Part shown: positions 6,822 to 16,697 of the stretch, one piece after another
How the letters are laid out: each line of letters opens with the position of its first letter
Position numbering within the stretch: position 1 is the stretch's first letter
NCBI RefSeq assembly: GCF_000293805.1
Contig: NZ_AMBZ01000001.1
Span: 1 to 64,000, forward strand
Source of the DNA: Paenibacillus alvei DSM 29
GTDB lineage: Bacteria; Bacillota; Bacilli; Paenibacillales; Paenibacillaceae
Direction of reading: 5' to 3'
DNA length: 64,000 bases
The notes under the pieces: generated by a model
Databases searched by the model: none
What the model was told of the DNA's origin: nothing
The model's input: the letters and a program-made list of their open reading frames with translations, nothing else
Position numbers and translations under genes: made by a program

Positions 6822-7547
6822 ATGGTAGTTTATTTGAAACATGATATTTTTGAAATGATTAATACGATTGAAAGATTAAATCACGACTTAACGCCTTCTT
6901 TGACAAGATTATTAGAACAACAAAACAGATTAAGAGAGGCTCTTAGACCTGCTACTTCAGCTTTGGCTACTGCTATGGAAGCAAATTATTTGGCATTATC
7001 TAAAGTCTCCGATGCTCTTCTTCCTGTAGCAAAGGAATGGGAAGCTGTTGCCGACTTCATTCGGGAACAAGATTATAGTCATTTTTCCATAACTGATTCC
7101 TTATCTTCAAAACTGAAAGACTTAATTCAATCAGTGGAAGTAGAACTACCAGATATTAAAGAAGAAATTATCCAAACAACTGCATTCGACATCAACTCAC
7201 CATCATCTAATAAGAAAATGGATATCGGGCAATTTTTAAGTGTTATTGGCATTATCCTCACTGTTCTTAGCATGTTACACAATCAGCGAATCGCCGATGA
7301 AAGCAGCATAGAAGCTCAAAAATTACACCAGATTCAAATTGAACAAGCAGAGAGACATCATATCGAACGTATGGAGCAGGCAGAACGTCATCATCGTGAA
7401 GTGACGCAGGCTAATGGCGCAAAATCTTCACCCAATAAGGAATCAGATAATGTACTCGAAGACCTTATTTCTTCGATATTCACTGAGTTACGTTCTTTTT
7501 ACCTTCTGAAAATACAAGTAATTCCGAAGATCAGTGAGGCTACTTAA
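6822..7547 (+). CDS. Plus-strand coiled-coil membrane protein inside the phage early operon (moron candidate)
   Basis: This 241-residue protein is not recognised. It has a long helical N-terminal part (about 1-125), one hydrophobic membrane-like segment near residues 136-152 (LSVIGIILTVLSML), and a histidine-rich coiled coil in which EQAERHH occurs twice (about 170-195). It runs against all its neighbours and overlaps the 3' end of the next minus-strand gene by 60 bases. The start is uncertain: ATG 6822 has a GAAGG directly against it, while TTG 6837 has better spacing. Its opposite strand and isolated position suggest a lysogenic-conversion or exclusion gene, but this is inference. Confidence 0.7.
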   Translation: MVVYLKHDIFEMINTIERLNHDLTPSLTRLLEQQNRLREALRPATSALATAMEANYLALSKVSDALLPVAKEWEAVADFIREQDYSHFSITDSLSSKLKDLIQSVEVELPDIKEEIIQTTAFDINSPSSNKKMDIGQFLSVIGIILTVLSMLHNQRIADESSIEAQKLHQIQIEQAERHHIERMEQAERHHREVTQANGAKSSPNKESDNVLEDLISSIFTELRSFYLLKIQVIPKISEAT

Positions 7548-7808
7548 AAGATCTCGTGCTCGCTTGATGTTTATTTCAGTTTCTTCGTTTATGTGATTAC
7601 CTTGTTTGATTTGGTATTCGTATTGCTTGTTCAATTCTTCATACTTTTGATTCAATTTCTCTCGTTGCTCAATCAGTTGTGCATATTGCTGGTTGAGCTT
7701 GTTTTTTTCGATATTGACCCAAACATTGAAAGTTATGGACAATGTCAGACCAGCAATTACTACATAAAACATTCGGCGGGTAGGTTTCCCTAAAGCATCC
7801 ATGTTCAT
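7488..7808 (-). CDS. Phage membrane-anchored coiled-coil protein (106 aa)
   Basis: Residues 13-32 form one membrane helix (MFYVVIAGLTLSITFNVWV) followed by a strongly charged coiled coil with LNQQYAQLIEQREKLNQKY-type heptads. The topology suggests a small anchor with a cytoplasmic or external helical rod. It follows the Rha gene and converges with the plus-strand gene, overlapping it by 60 bases. No family is recognised. Function unknown. Confidence 0.6.
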   Translation of the reverse strand: MNMDALGKPTRRMFYVVIAGLTLSITFNVWVNIEKNKLNQQYAQLIEQREKLNQKYEELNKQYEYQIKQGNHINEETEINIKRARDLLSSLTDLRNYLYFQKVKRT

Positions 7809-7818
7809 ATCCCCTTTC

Positions 7819-8529
7819 TTAATTAGTTGGCATTGGTACCCAACCTTCTACGTATTTCAATACCCTTTGCAAATCGGTACGCAGTACATCTTTGTAGCTG
7901 GTCACTTGGCAGCGGTTCTTAATTTCTCGGTGGAGCTGTCGGAAATACTCGCTTCGCTCTTCTTTGTCTTGTGTAAGGCTGTATACCTTCGAATTGATTG
8001 CCTTCTGCAGCCTCCGTTGTTCTCCACTTGCAAGCGTGATCTGCTCGTCCACTTTCTGTTCTACCTGATCTATACGGCTTTCCAACACCGGTACCTTTGT
8101 CATCATCTCAGCTGTTTGCTGGAGAGCTATTGCCATGGCTTGATTAGGTGAAAGGCTCGGCACACCACTTTGCAGCTGCTGCCGCATGCGGTCGAACTCC
8201 GAAATGTAACGTTCCTTGAATTCCATTGCCCGTTGCCCGGTATATCCCATTGCCAACAGCGTGAAACCTTGTTCAGTAATTAGATACTTAGGCATTTCGC
8301 GACCCTGTCCATTGATGTATGTTGACTCGCCAAAATTGGAGAGTCGGAAATCATCACTGCACCCAAGCCCCCGAATGTCTCGAAGCACTTTATCGTGTGC
8401 TTTCTCGAACACCTCCGCTACTGTCAAACTGTCTGTTACAACTCGTCCATTATCTACGAATAAAATTTCTTTATTACGTTGTGTATCCATCCATCCTTGC
8501 ATTGCTGAATTAAACTGATTTTTGTTCAT
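7819..8529 (-). CDS. Rha-family phage regulatory protein with ORF6C domain
   Basis: The N-terminal 110 residues (VVTDSLTVAEVFEKAHDKVL, RDIRGLGC, then KYLITEQGFTLLAMGYTGQ) are a clear Rha domain, found in phage regulators and antirepressors. The C-terminal half (about 150-230, including ITLASGEQRRLQKAINSKVY) matches the ORF6C domain. The protein overlaps the start of the membrane-protein region and follows an HTH gene by a 4-base overlap. Such genes commonly lie just after cro in phages of Bacillales and may counter the repressor. The family call is firm; the role is inferred. Confidence 0.9.
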   Translation of the reverse strand: MNKNQFNSAMQGWMDTQRNKEILFVDNGRVVTDSLTVAEVFEKAHDKVLRDIRGLGCSDDFRLSNFGESTYINGQGREMPKYLITEQGFTLLAMGYTGQRAMEFKERYISEFDRMRQQLQSGVPSLSPNQAMAIALQQTAEMMTKVPVLESRIDQVEQKVDEQITLASGEQRRLQKAINSKVYSLTQDKEERSEYFRQLHREIKNRCQVTSYKDVLRTDLQRVLKYVEGWVPMPTN

Positions 8530-8756
8530 GCTGTTTTATCTCCCTTCTTCTTCAATTTATCTCTCCACTTCATAACATCTTCCTTATCAGCTCTTCTTGA
8601 AGTCCCAATACTGTAATTGGGTATGCCGCCCTTCTCAAGCGGTAAGTCAAAGAGGTCATAAACTCGACGTCTATCAATGCCGAAAATATCCGCAATGTTT
8701 TGGGCTGACATTTCATCCGGCATCTTGTCCCAGTGGATTACTTTCTCCCTTGACAT
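8526..8756 (-). CDS. Excisionase/MerR-like helix-turn-helix protein (76 aa)
   Basis: A 76-residue DNA-binding protein with a helix-turn-helix (MSAQNIADIFGIDRRRVYDLF) followed by a wing-like segment and YSIGTSRRADKEDVMKWRDKL, the pattern seen in excisionase and prophage helix-turn-helix proteins. It lies between the Cro-like gene and the Rha gene, with a 4-base overlap with the latter. It may direct excision or early gene control; the sequence does not decide which. Confidence 0.7.
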   Translation of the reverse strand: MSREKVIHWDKMPDEMSAQNIADIFGIDRRRVYDLFDLPLEKGGIPNYSIGTSRRADKEDVMKWRDKLKKKGDKTA

Positions 8757-8771
8757 TACTCATCAACCTTT

Positions 8772-9047
8772 CTAAGCAGTTGCTCGTTGTTTTGTTTTTC
8801 GAGGATCGTCGACTTCTTCGATATAGAAAAAGTCATCAAACCTACCTCCGAATACCTCCATTACACCTGCAATAAATTGATTTCCAGGCGTATTATATTT
8901 TTCATGAGTTATTGGAAGCTTAGTTCTCCATACCTGTGTGACATTTACATTTAACAAGTCAGCCAAGTCTTTATCAGTAGTGATGTCTTTATCTATTTGC
9001 GCCTTCATTAACTCTTTGACTCTTAGCCGAACTACATATTTTTTCAT
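8772..9047 (-). CDS. Cro-like helix-turn-helix regulator
   Basis: A 91-residue protein transcribed divergently from the repressor. The N-terminal half fits a Cro/XRE helix-turn-helix (RVKELMKAQI, DLADLLNVNVTQVWRTKL). The leftward promoter at 9113-9141 and the four operators lie directly upstream, so its place is that of cro, the first gene of the lytic operon. The ribosome site AAAGGGG lies close before the ATG. The C-terminus is not typical of Cro, so the role is assigned mainly from position. Confidence 0.7.
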   Translation of the reverse strand: MKKYVVRLRVKELMKAQIDKDITTDKDLADLLNVNVTQVWRTKLPITHEKYNTPGNQFIAGVMEVFGGRFDDFFYIEEVDDPRKTKQRATA

Positions 9048-9063
9048 TTGTTCCCCTTTCTTA

Positions 9064-9174
9064 ATTGCGCCGTCGCAATTATTTTTTACTTTGATTTCGT
9101 CCTCGCAATTTGATTATATTACACTGATTTCGACCGCGCAATAGATTGATAGATAATAATTGCGTGCGCGCAAT
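9064..9174. promoter_or_regulatory. Four phage repressor operators (ATTGCG-N4-CGCAAT)
   Basis: Four 16-bp palindromes sit in the divergent intergenic region: O1 9064-9079 and O4 9159-9174 are perfect (ATTGCG, four bases, CGCAAT), while O2 9094-9109 and O3 9127-9142 differ only in one half (ATTTCG). Spacing is 30, 33 and 32 bases, close to three helical turns. O3 covers the -35 of the leftward promoter, O2 covers its start region, and O4 covers the -35 of the repressor promoter. This is direct sequence evidence for a cooperative repressor switch. Confidence 0.9.
9113..9141 (-). promoter_or_regulatory. Leftward early (lytic) phage promoter
   Basis: On the minus strand TTGCGC (9136-9141) and a perfect TATAAT (9113-9118) are separated by 17 bases, a good sigma-A promoter. 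The -35 lies inside operator O3, so bound repressor would block it. It faces the Cro-like gene and the whole early operon. Confidence 0.85.
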
Positions 9175-9188
9175 GTTTGTGTTATGAT
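9160..9188 (+). promoter_or_regulatory. Repressor promoter
   Basis: TTGCGT (9160-9165) and TATGAT (9183-9188) are 17 bases apart on the plus strand, upstream of the repressor ATG at 9228. The -35 lies inside operator O4, so the repressor should control its own synthesis. Confidence 0.8.
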
Positions 9189-9227
9189 ATTTCCAACCAT
9201 TAGATGAAGGGAGATTTTTGAATCTCA

Positions 9228-10160
9228 ATGAAAGAAATTAAGATCGGTGATTTTATTAAAGATGCACGGCTTGCGAGCGGTTATAACACGAAGAAGGAAT
9301 TCTCGTTAGTTACTGGCGTTTCACCGGCTACATTGACCAGAATCGAAAATAATACCCAAACTCCTACTCCGGACACTTTATTGAAACTTTCCAAACATTT
9401 AAAAAGTGTTACATATGGAGAGTTAATGAAAGTTGCCAACTATTTCGATGGTTTGAAGGAAGAACATGAAGTGTATTTGGTCGATTTCATGAACGAAAAC
9501 GAGGAATTGGATGAAAAAATTATCGACATGCTGGAGACGTGCTTCATGTACACCAACATGGATAAAGACATACATAAAAAATTGATTTCGATGTTTGTTT
9601 CAAACGATGTTCTGGATCTATATGAAAATGCAAAATTGGATGAATTGATTGATTTGTATAGAAGAAATGATTATGACATTGATTCAAAGAAAAACATTGT
9701 AGAAGAGCTGAACAAAATCATCATGGGGTATTCCCCAAAATTAAAAGAATACTTTAAACATTGCAAAAAAGTTAAACCGATTCCACTTGTCGGCTCGATT
9801 TGTGCTGGTAATGGGCTTATAGCTAAAGAGGAGATAGAAGAATTTATCAACTTCCCATTCTTGAACGATCAACAAATAGACTATGCTTTGAAAGTCAAAG
9901 GTGATTCGATGAAGAATGCTGGAATTGAAGATGGAGACATCGTGTTTTTAAGAAAAGCTTCGTGGGCAGAATTTAATGGTCAAATCGTGGCTGTAATCAT
10001 AAACGGAGAGGAAGGCAGTTTAAAGAGAATTAGTTGGTCTGAAGGCACTCCTAGATTTACTCTATCCCCAGAAAATGAAGCTTATCAGTCCGTGGAGGTG
10101 AGCCCAAATGAATTGATAATTTGCGGTGTATATGCAGGGCACTTTAGACCATTTTTGTAA
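9228..10160 (+). CDS. CI/LexA-type phage repressor with S24 self-cleavage domain
   Basis: This 310-residue lysogeny repressor has an N-terminal XRE helix-turn-helix (TKKEFSLVTGVSPATLTRIE, about 21-60), a helical middle, and a C-terminal S24 peptidase domain. The likely cleavage pair is Ala-Gly in SICAGNG; the catalytic Ser is in VKGDSMKNAG and the Lys in GSLKRIS. SOS-driven self-cleavage is therefore expected and would induce the prophage. It is divergent from the Cro-like gene and autoregulated through operator O4. The ribosome site is poorly spaced (GGGAG about 16 bases before ATG), so the exact start is less sure than the identity. Confidence 0.92.
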   Translation: MKEIKIGDFIKDARLASGYNTKKEFSLVTGVSPATLTRIENNTQTPTPDTLLKLSKHLKSVTYGELMKVANYFDGLKEEHEVYLVDFMNENEELDEKIIDMLETCFMYTNMDKDIHKKLISMFVSNDVLDLYENAKLDELIDLYRRNDYDIDSKKNIVEELNKIIMGYSPKLKEYFKHCKKVKPIPLVGSICAGNGLIAKEEIEEFINFPFLNDQQIDYALKVKGDSMKNAGIEDGDIVFLRKASWAEFNGQIVAVIINGEEGSLKRISWSEGTPRFTLSPENEAYQSVEVSPNELIICGVYAGHFRPFL

Positions 10161-10173
10161 GGAGTGTTTGATT

Positions 10174-11402
10174 TTGAAAGGTAGTTTTTATAAGCGAGGA
10201 AAGACTTGGTCTTTCATGATTGACGTTGGAAAAGACCCTCAAACAGGAGAGAGAAGACAACTCGGCAAAGGCGGATTTAAAACGAAAAAGGATGCTCAAG
10301 CTGCAGCTGCCGAAATACTTGCCGAGGCAAATCGCGGAACATATGTCCGAGAGGAAAAAGTAACTTTCGAGGAATTGTCAAAACGATGGTTAGATAACTA
10401 CAGCAAACATGGAAAACCGAAAAAGGATGGGACAATAAGAGTTAGAAGCCACGAAAGAGATGTCTTGTTAACACGATTTGCTAAGCTGGTTGCTTGTGAT
10501 ATTATGCCTGACGACTATCAAAAAGGATTAAATGAACTAAAGGAAGGAACTGAAGAGAATAAGAAAGGATATTCTGAAAACACACTCTCTGGTGTTCATT
10601 CAACAGCTAGAATGATTTTTAAATATGGCGTGAAAATTGGTGCTGTTAAAAATGATCCAACCGAGTACGCTTATGTACCTAAAACGATAAAAACTGTTGA
10701 GGAACTTGAAAGGAATAATGAGCTTCCGAATTATTTAGAAAAAGATGAACTTATTCATTTCCTCAACACCGCCCAAATTCATGGTCTTGACAGGGACTAT
10801 GAGATATTTTCCACACTTTCATTCACCGGGATTCGCGTAGGAGAACTCTGTGCACTCAAAGACACAGACGTTGATTTTGAAGAACATAAGATTCGGATAA
10901 CAAAGACCTTGTACAATCCAAATAACAACTACAGCAAATACATTCTGAATACACCCAAGACCACATCATCCATTCGAGAAATTGATGTGGAACCTGAAAT
11001 AATCGAGGGCATAAAAAATCTTCTAACAATTCAACAAATAGAAAAACTAAAAGACCAAAAAGCTACCACGATAAAGGTTTTGTTTTTGCAAAGATCGGTC
11101 AATATGCCGGCTATCCAGAAGTAATTAAGATGATTCAACTTAGAATGAAACGTCTTTTAAGATTGGCCGGACTAAATGAAGAGCTTACGCCCCATTCATT
11201 AAGACACACCCATACTTCGTTGCTTGCTGAAGCTGGTGTCAGCCTTGAACAGATAATGCAGAGACTGGGGCATGCTAACGACGATCTAACACGAAGAATA
11301 TATCTGCATATAACCAAGCCAAAAAGAAAAGAGGCTTCTCAAAAGTTCGGAGAACTAATGAGAGCCTCTAAAAAAACGGATTCTGAGTTAACAGATTGTT
11401 AA
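10174..11402 (+). CDS. int: Tyrosine-family phage integrase, broken by one frameshift
   Basis: The integrase recombines the phage and bacterial attachment sites. The N-terminal AP2-type arm-binding domain (SFYKRGKTWSFMIDVGKDPQ), a SAM-like core-binding domain and the catalytic domain are present: Arg in FTGIRVGELCAL, then HSLRHTHTS with the next Arg, then LGHAND and the final Tyr in RRIYLHI. I chose the TTG at 10174, seven bases after AAGGAG. The frame breaks near 11057-11061: adding one A restores SYHDKGFVFAKIGQYAG, a typical integrase segment. The local codons are not slippery, so this is an indel or sequence error. It lies at the phage end next to groEL. Confidence 0.85.
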
Positions 11403-11424
11403 CAAGTAGGCATTACCGGCTGTC

Positions 11425-11448
11425 GAACCCTTGATGCAACAAGGGTTC
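11425..11448. repeat. Inverted repeat between integrase and groEL (terminator or attachment core)
   Basis: A perfect 9-bp stem (GAACCCTTG with CAAGGGTTC) and 6-base loop lies ten bases after the groEL stop and 23 bases after the integrase stop. No U-tract follows on either strand. It marks the phage-chromosome junction, so it may be part of the attachment site or the groEL 3' hairpin. Confidence 0.5.
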
Positions 11449-11457
11449 ACGGCCTTA

Positions 11458-13119
<1,662 letters not shown>

Positions 13120-13160
13120 TCAATATGTTCATTCGTTCATTTTCATGTATGTGATTCAGC

Positions 13161-13178
13161 GGTTCCCACTCAGGAACC
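13161..13178. repeat. Hairpin between groES and groEL
   Basis: A 6-bp stem (GGTTCC with GGAACC) and 6-base loop lies in the 127-base groES-groEL gap. It has no U-tract, so it is more likely an RNA processing or stability element than a terminator. Confidence 0.35.
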
Positions 13179-13222
13179 TGATCATGTGATTGCAAAATGA
13201 GCGCATACGCTCTACGGCTCTA

Positions 13223-13504
13223 TTAGCCGATTACTGCGTGGATGTCGCTTTCTTTCATAATCAAATATTCTTTGCCTTCAAATTTGATTTCAGTTCCAGC
13301 GTATTTGGAGAACAGCACGCGGTCGCCTTCTTTTACTTCCAAAGCCACACGTTGGCCGTCTTTCCACACTCCGTTACCTACTGCCACAACTTTGCCTTCT
13401 TGCGGCTTTTCTTTGGCAGTGTCCGGCAATACGATTCCGAAAGCTGTAGTTTCCTCCTTCGCAATTGCCTCGATCAATACGCGTTCACCTAAAGGTCTGA
13501 TCAT
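13223..13504 (-). CDS. groES: GroES co-chaperonin
   Basis: The 93-residue product is the typical 10-kDa lid of the GroEL chamber. It begins [18 protein letters not shown], contains the mobile-loop region ([16 protein letters not shown]) and the conserved VGNG and [14 protein letters not shown] segments. A strong AAGGAGG ribosome site precedes the ATG. It is the promoter-proximal gene of the operon, and a CIRCE element about 95 bases upstream indicates HrcA heat-shock repression. Confidence 0.98.
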   Translation of the reverse strand: MIRPLGERVLIEAIAKEETTAFGIVLPDTAKEKPQEGKVVAVGNGVWKDGQRVALEVKEGDRVLFSKYAGTEIKFEGKEYLIMKESDIHAVIG

Positions 13505-13599
13505 GAAAAATAGCCTCCTTTTTAAACAAGAGTTATAAAGTGAAGAATCCGTCGCCCGTTATGTACAGACAATGGCTTCACATCAAATATTGTAATGTG

Positions 13600-13626
13600 T
13601 TAGCACTCGATAGTGGTTAGTGCTAA
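13600..13626. promoter_or_regulatory. CIRCE element (HrcA operator)
   Basis: TTAGCACTC, nine bases, then TAGTGCTAA. This matches the CIRCE inverted repeat (TTAGCACTC-N9-GAGTGCTAA) with one mismatch. It lies just downstream of the groES promoter, the standard place for HrcA repression. Confidence 0.93.
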
Positions 13627-13637
13627 TAACAATTCTT

Positions 13638-13666
13638 ATGATACTGATTTTAACTTTCGAATGCAA
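13638..13666 (-). promoter_or_regulatory. groESL promoter
   Basis: On the minus strand TTGCAT (13661-13666) and TATCAT (13638-13643) are 17 bases apart, immediately before the CIRCE element. This is a sigma-A-type promoter fit for the groES-groEL operon. Confidence 0.8.
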
Positions 13667-13743
13667 GGGGGTATTCGCTTAAAAATTTTTAACTTTTTAT
13701 ATGCAACCTACTCTCCTAGTGCATGAAGTCCTGTCTTTACCAA

Positions 13744-13800
13744 CAAAAAATGCAGGTAGACAGAGTGCAATTCTGATCACACTCTCTCTAGCCTGCATTT
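13744..13800 (-). terminator. Rho-independent terminator after tatC
   Basis: A long imperfect hairpin (outer arms AAATGCAGG and CCTGCATTT, inner arms AGAGTG and CACTCT) ends in a run of six U on the minus strand. It lies five bases after the tatC stop and closes the tatA-tatC unit. Confidence 0.85.
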
Positions 13801-13805
13801 ATGAC

Positions 13806-14588
13806 TTAGGCGATTGTAGCGTCTGCTGATTCATCGAATTCCTTTTCCCATGCTTGCTGTTCTGCCAATTGCTTACGATAAACGATCGAAGACAAGAACA
13901 CGCTTAACTCATACAGTACGAGAAGAGGGATCGACACCAAAATGTCTGAGATAATATCCGGCGGAGACAGCATCGTACCTAATACGATCAACACAAAATA
14001 AGCAATGCGGCGCATCTTGCGCAAACGCAGCGGATTCAACAATCGAATTCGCGTCAAAAACATAATGACTACCGGCAACTCAAATAACAACGAAATCGGA
14101 AGCAGAATATTAAACATAAACGAAAAATATTGCGTAATTCCGTACGTTGCTTGCAGCTCCATATGCTTATTAATCGATGAGGTAAATTCAAAAGCCATCG
14201 GAAAGACTACAAAATAGGCAAATGACAGCCCTAATAAAAACAGCAAAAATACGAAGGGCACATAACGAAGTGCCGCGCGCCGCTCTGCTGCTTTCAGGCC
14301 TGGACTGACAAAAGCCCATAACTGATACAGCGTAATCGGCAGCGTAATTGCCAAAGCAACAATAAAGGCAAACTTCATATAAATGCTGATTCCATCCCAT
14401 AGAGAGAAGCCATGCAGCGGCATATTTTTGGCTGGCTCGACACTTCGCAAATAGTTATATATCGGATCGGCAAGGATAAGCCCGCCTACGAGTCCGACAA
14501 CAAGAGCCACTAGAATCAGAACAATCCGCTTGCGCAGTTCGACAATGTGCTCGACTATCGTCATTTGGTCTTCCTTTTCAATCGACAT
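13806..14588 (-). CDS. tatC: Sec-independent protein translocase TatC
   Basis: TatC is the twin-arginine signal-peptide receptor of the Tat export pathway. The 260-residue product has the conserved cytoplasmic N-terminus (MTIVEHIVELRKRI) and six hydrophobic segments, with the typical FVSPGLKAAERRAALRYVPF loop and the LLFELPVVIMFLTRI segment. It lies downstream of tatA in the same direction with a gap of about 75 bases, giving a minimal TatA-TatC system of the Gram-positive type. The start could be the first ATG (14588) or the ATG eight codons later; the first is used. Confidence 0.96.
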   Translation of the reverse strand: MSIEKEDQMTIVEHIVELRKRIVLILVALVVGLVGGLILADPIYNYLRSVEPAKNMPLHGFSLWDGISIYMKFAFIVALAITLPITLYQLWAFVSPGLKAAERRAALRYVPFVFLLFLLGLSFAYFVVFPMAFEFTSSINKHMELQATYGITQYFSFMFNILLPISLLFELPVVIMFLTRIRLLNPLRLRKMRRIAYFVLIVLGTMLSPPDIISDILVSIPLLVLYELSVFLSSIVYRKQLAEQQAWEKEFDESADATIA

Positions 14589-14665
14589 TCCTACACCAGC
14601 CTGTTCATCTCATTGTTGCAATCTTCATTAGGCGTCACAGCAATTGGTGTGACACGAACGAAGCA

Positions 14666-14935
14666 TTACTCCGGCAAGCGCCGCTGAGACTCGGAATTAG
14701 TCGTCGAAGCCATTGGCGAAGGCTGTCCAGACTTTTCTACTTCTACATGCTGCACTTCCTTACGCACAGGCTTAGACTCTTCGTCATCCCCCATAATATC
14801 GCGTGCACCTGCTTTGAACTCACGTAATGTACGGCCAAATGCGCGCCCCAGCTCAGGAAGTTTATTCGGTCCGAACAATAACAAGGCAATAATCAACAGC
14901 AACAGAACACCTGAAACGCCGATTCCGTTAAACAC
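14666..14935 (-). CDS. tatA: Twin-arginine translocase subunit TatA
   Basis: The 89-residue product has a single N-terminal membrane helix (VSGVLLLLIIALLLFGPNKLP), the conserved FGPxKLPELGRAFG hinge and amphipathic helix, and a charged tail, as in TatA. TatA oligomers form the pore for folded proteins bound by TatC, which is the next gene. I chose the GTG at 14935, preceded by GGTGGAG; the longer upstream frame has no ribosome site. Confidence 0.95.
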   Translation of the reverse strand: MFNGIGVSGVLLLLIIALLLFGPNKLPELGRAFGRTLREFKAGARDIMGDDEESKPVRKEVQHVEVEKSGQPSPMASTTNSESQRRLPE

Positions 14936-15062
14936 CTTGTAACTCCACCTTTCATCGCCCCTATAAAATAAAATGCTATGATATTCATCATAACATACTA
15001 GATATGTAGAAAATACCAATGAACTGTAACAAATTTATGAAAATCGTTCCAGTTTCGGCATA

Positions 15063-15563
15063 TCACTCGAATTCATCCGCGCTGCTCAGATTCCCGCTTA
15101 CTGCATATAAAGCATGCGGCAGCTGATCAATAATCGCCAGCAAATGATCATGAACACCCTTAGGGCTTCCTGGCAAGTTGATAATAAGTGATTTTCCTCT
15201 AATCCCGCATACGGCACGAGACAGCATTGCTTTGCGGGTTCGCTGCATCGCTGCATATCGCATAGCTTCTGCCAAACCGGGTACCTCTTTATCGACGACC
15301 TTCATTGTCGCCTCAGGAGTTACATCTCGCGGAGCCAATCCATTGCCTCCCGTTGTAATAATTAAGTCTGCTTGGAAATAGTCTGCCATTTCAATTAATG
15401 ATGCAGAAATATCGTTAATCTCATCAGGCACAATTCGGTACTCTACAACCTCACCATGCAGCTCTTCTTCCACCAGTTCACGGATAACCTGTGCGCTGGT
15501 ATCCTCTCGCTCGCCGCGTGAACCTTTATCACTTGCTGTTAAAATCGCCACTTTCCAAAGCAT
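15063..15563 (-). CDS. MogA/MoaB-family molybdenum cofactor protein
   Basis: This 166-residue protein belongs to the MogA/MoaB family, which adenylylates molybdopterin before metal insertion. Family features are VAILTASDKGSRGEREDTSA near the start, LIITTGGNGLAPRDVTPEAT (the TTGGTG-type loop with the catalytic aspartate), and LIINLPGSPKGV. The ATG at 15563 follows AAGGAGG. It lies upstream of tatA and tatC; Tat exports many molybdoenzymes, so the grouping makes biological sense. Whether it is true MogA or the MoaB paralogue cannot be told from sequence alone. Confidence 0.9.
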   Translation of the reverse strand: MLWKVAILTASDKGSRGEREDTSAQVIRELVEEELHGEVVEYRIVPDEINDISASLIEMADYFQADLIITTGGNGLAPRDVTPEATMKVVDKEVPGLAEAMRYAAMQRTRKAMLSRAVCGIRGKSLIINLPGSPKGVHDHLLAIIDQLPHALYAVSGNLSSADEFE

Positions 15564-15656
15564 GTTCACTCCTCCTTCCGCCATCGCCACGCCAAGTTTA
15601 TGGAATCATCTTTTATTCACCAATATACTGGATATATCCCTCTATTTCTTCATTAT

Positions 15657-16400
15657 TCAAAGGGGTTCGTCTTTCCTCTCTATATGGTAAACAGGTTGCT
15701 GCTGCAATCCAAATTCGAGTTCTTCCCCCAGAATCCTTCTTTGCTCACAAAAAATAATGCCTTGTTCGGAGATGAGCAGATCGACACCAATATCGTGTGG
15801 CTCCATTGGCACTTCATCCGTAATCTGCCAAGAATAGATGCAGCTTATCCGTACAACAGAAAAATTCTCCTCGTCTTTTTGATTATGCATACCCTGTTCC
15901 ATAAAAGTCTGCCAAAATCGATCGTAATAGCCTGCCCCTAGTCCGAGTCTGCCCCCTGTGCGGTCAAAAGCAATTCCGGGAACAATGATAACGTCAAGGC
16001 TTCCCCATTCTTCAACTAGCAGCAAGCCTGACTGGGGTTCTGGTTCATGAAGGCCAAAGTTGCTTTCTATTAGCCTCGTCTCGCTATCCCAACGATGCAG
16101 TGTCATGGTTCTAGTAGATGGAACCGTGCGCGGCAAGTAAATGTTGTCTCCGGCATGCAAGCATTCTGTCAGCAATGGCTTTATGTCCAACTCCCTGCCA
16201 AACGGCCAATAGCCAAAAATGCGAAGTGGACGCTTCAATTGTGCTCGAAGCTGCATGAAATAAGCAGAAGCAAGCTGACATGCACCTGTACTGGATATAA
16301 AATATTCTTTCTCCATTACCGCCTTACGGCGTTGTTTGAATCGTTCTCGAAGTATGCCTTTATCTGCCGTGGACTCCAATTGAACTCCCTCCTCGGACAA
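15657..16400 (-). CDS. 5-formyltetrahydrofolate cyclo-ligase
   Basis: The enzyme converts 5-formyl-THF to 5,10-methenyl-THF using ATP. The N-terminal basic segment (LRERFKQRRKAVMEKEY), the YLPRTV strand, and above all the C-terminal signature GGRLGLGAGYYDRF followed by SWQITDEVPMEPHD and DLLISEQGII are diagnostic of the family. At 247 residues it is slightly longer than usual (about 190-200), with an extended N-terminus and tail. It lies 94 bases upstream of the mogA-type gene on the same strand. Confidence 0.93.
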   Translation of the reverse strand: MSEEGVQLESTADKGILRERFKQRRKAVMEKEYFISSTGACQLASAYFMQLRAQLKRPLRIFGYWPFGRELDIKPLLTECLHAGDNIYLPRTVPSTRTMTLHRWDSETRLIESNFGLHEPEPQSGLLLVEEWGSLDVIIVPGIAFDRTGGRLGLGAGYYDRFWQTFMEQGMHNQKDEENFSVVRISCIYSWQITDEVPMEPHDIGVDLLISEQGIIFCEQRRILGEELEFGLQQQPVYHIERKDEPL

Positions 16401-16697
16401 TGCAAAGTCTCTTCGCTGTATATCACCTATGTATGCTCATTTACTCGCATTTTCACTTGTTTTCACCATTTTCAACCTTAGTTTACCATCCTTGCTTCAT
16501 TTCCGCCAGCTATACACAATCATTCGCACTAACTGTCGCACCACTCTATATTAGATATTGGGAAACGTAAAGATTTCGCACTTTTTCGCATTTTCATGTA
16601 AACTTAAAGGGATATGTTCAGTCTGGGATGCCACATTATTCATTGATTGAACTACCTCTTTAGACATGTTAGTTTGCCCAAAACGGAGGAGATACCG

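Noticed and set aside
11050-11070. Programmed -1 frameshift in the integrase
   Set aside because: The zero-frame codons are CAA AAA GCT, not a slippery heptamer; an indel fits better.
11415-11450. A tRNA T-arm-like GGTTCGA element as an attachment site in a tRNA
   Set aside because: The flanks do not form a tRNA cloverleaf or end in CCA; only the short hairpin is real.
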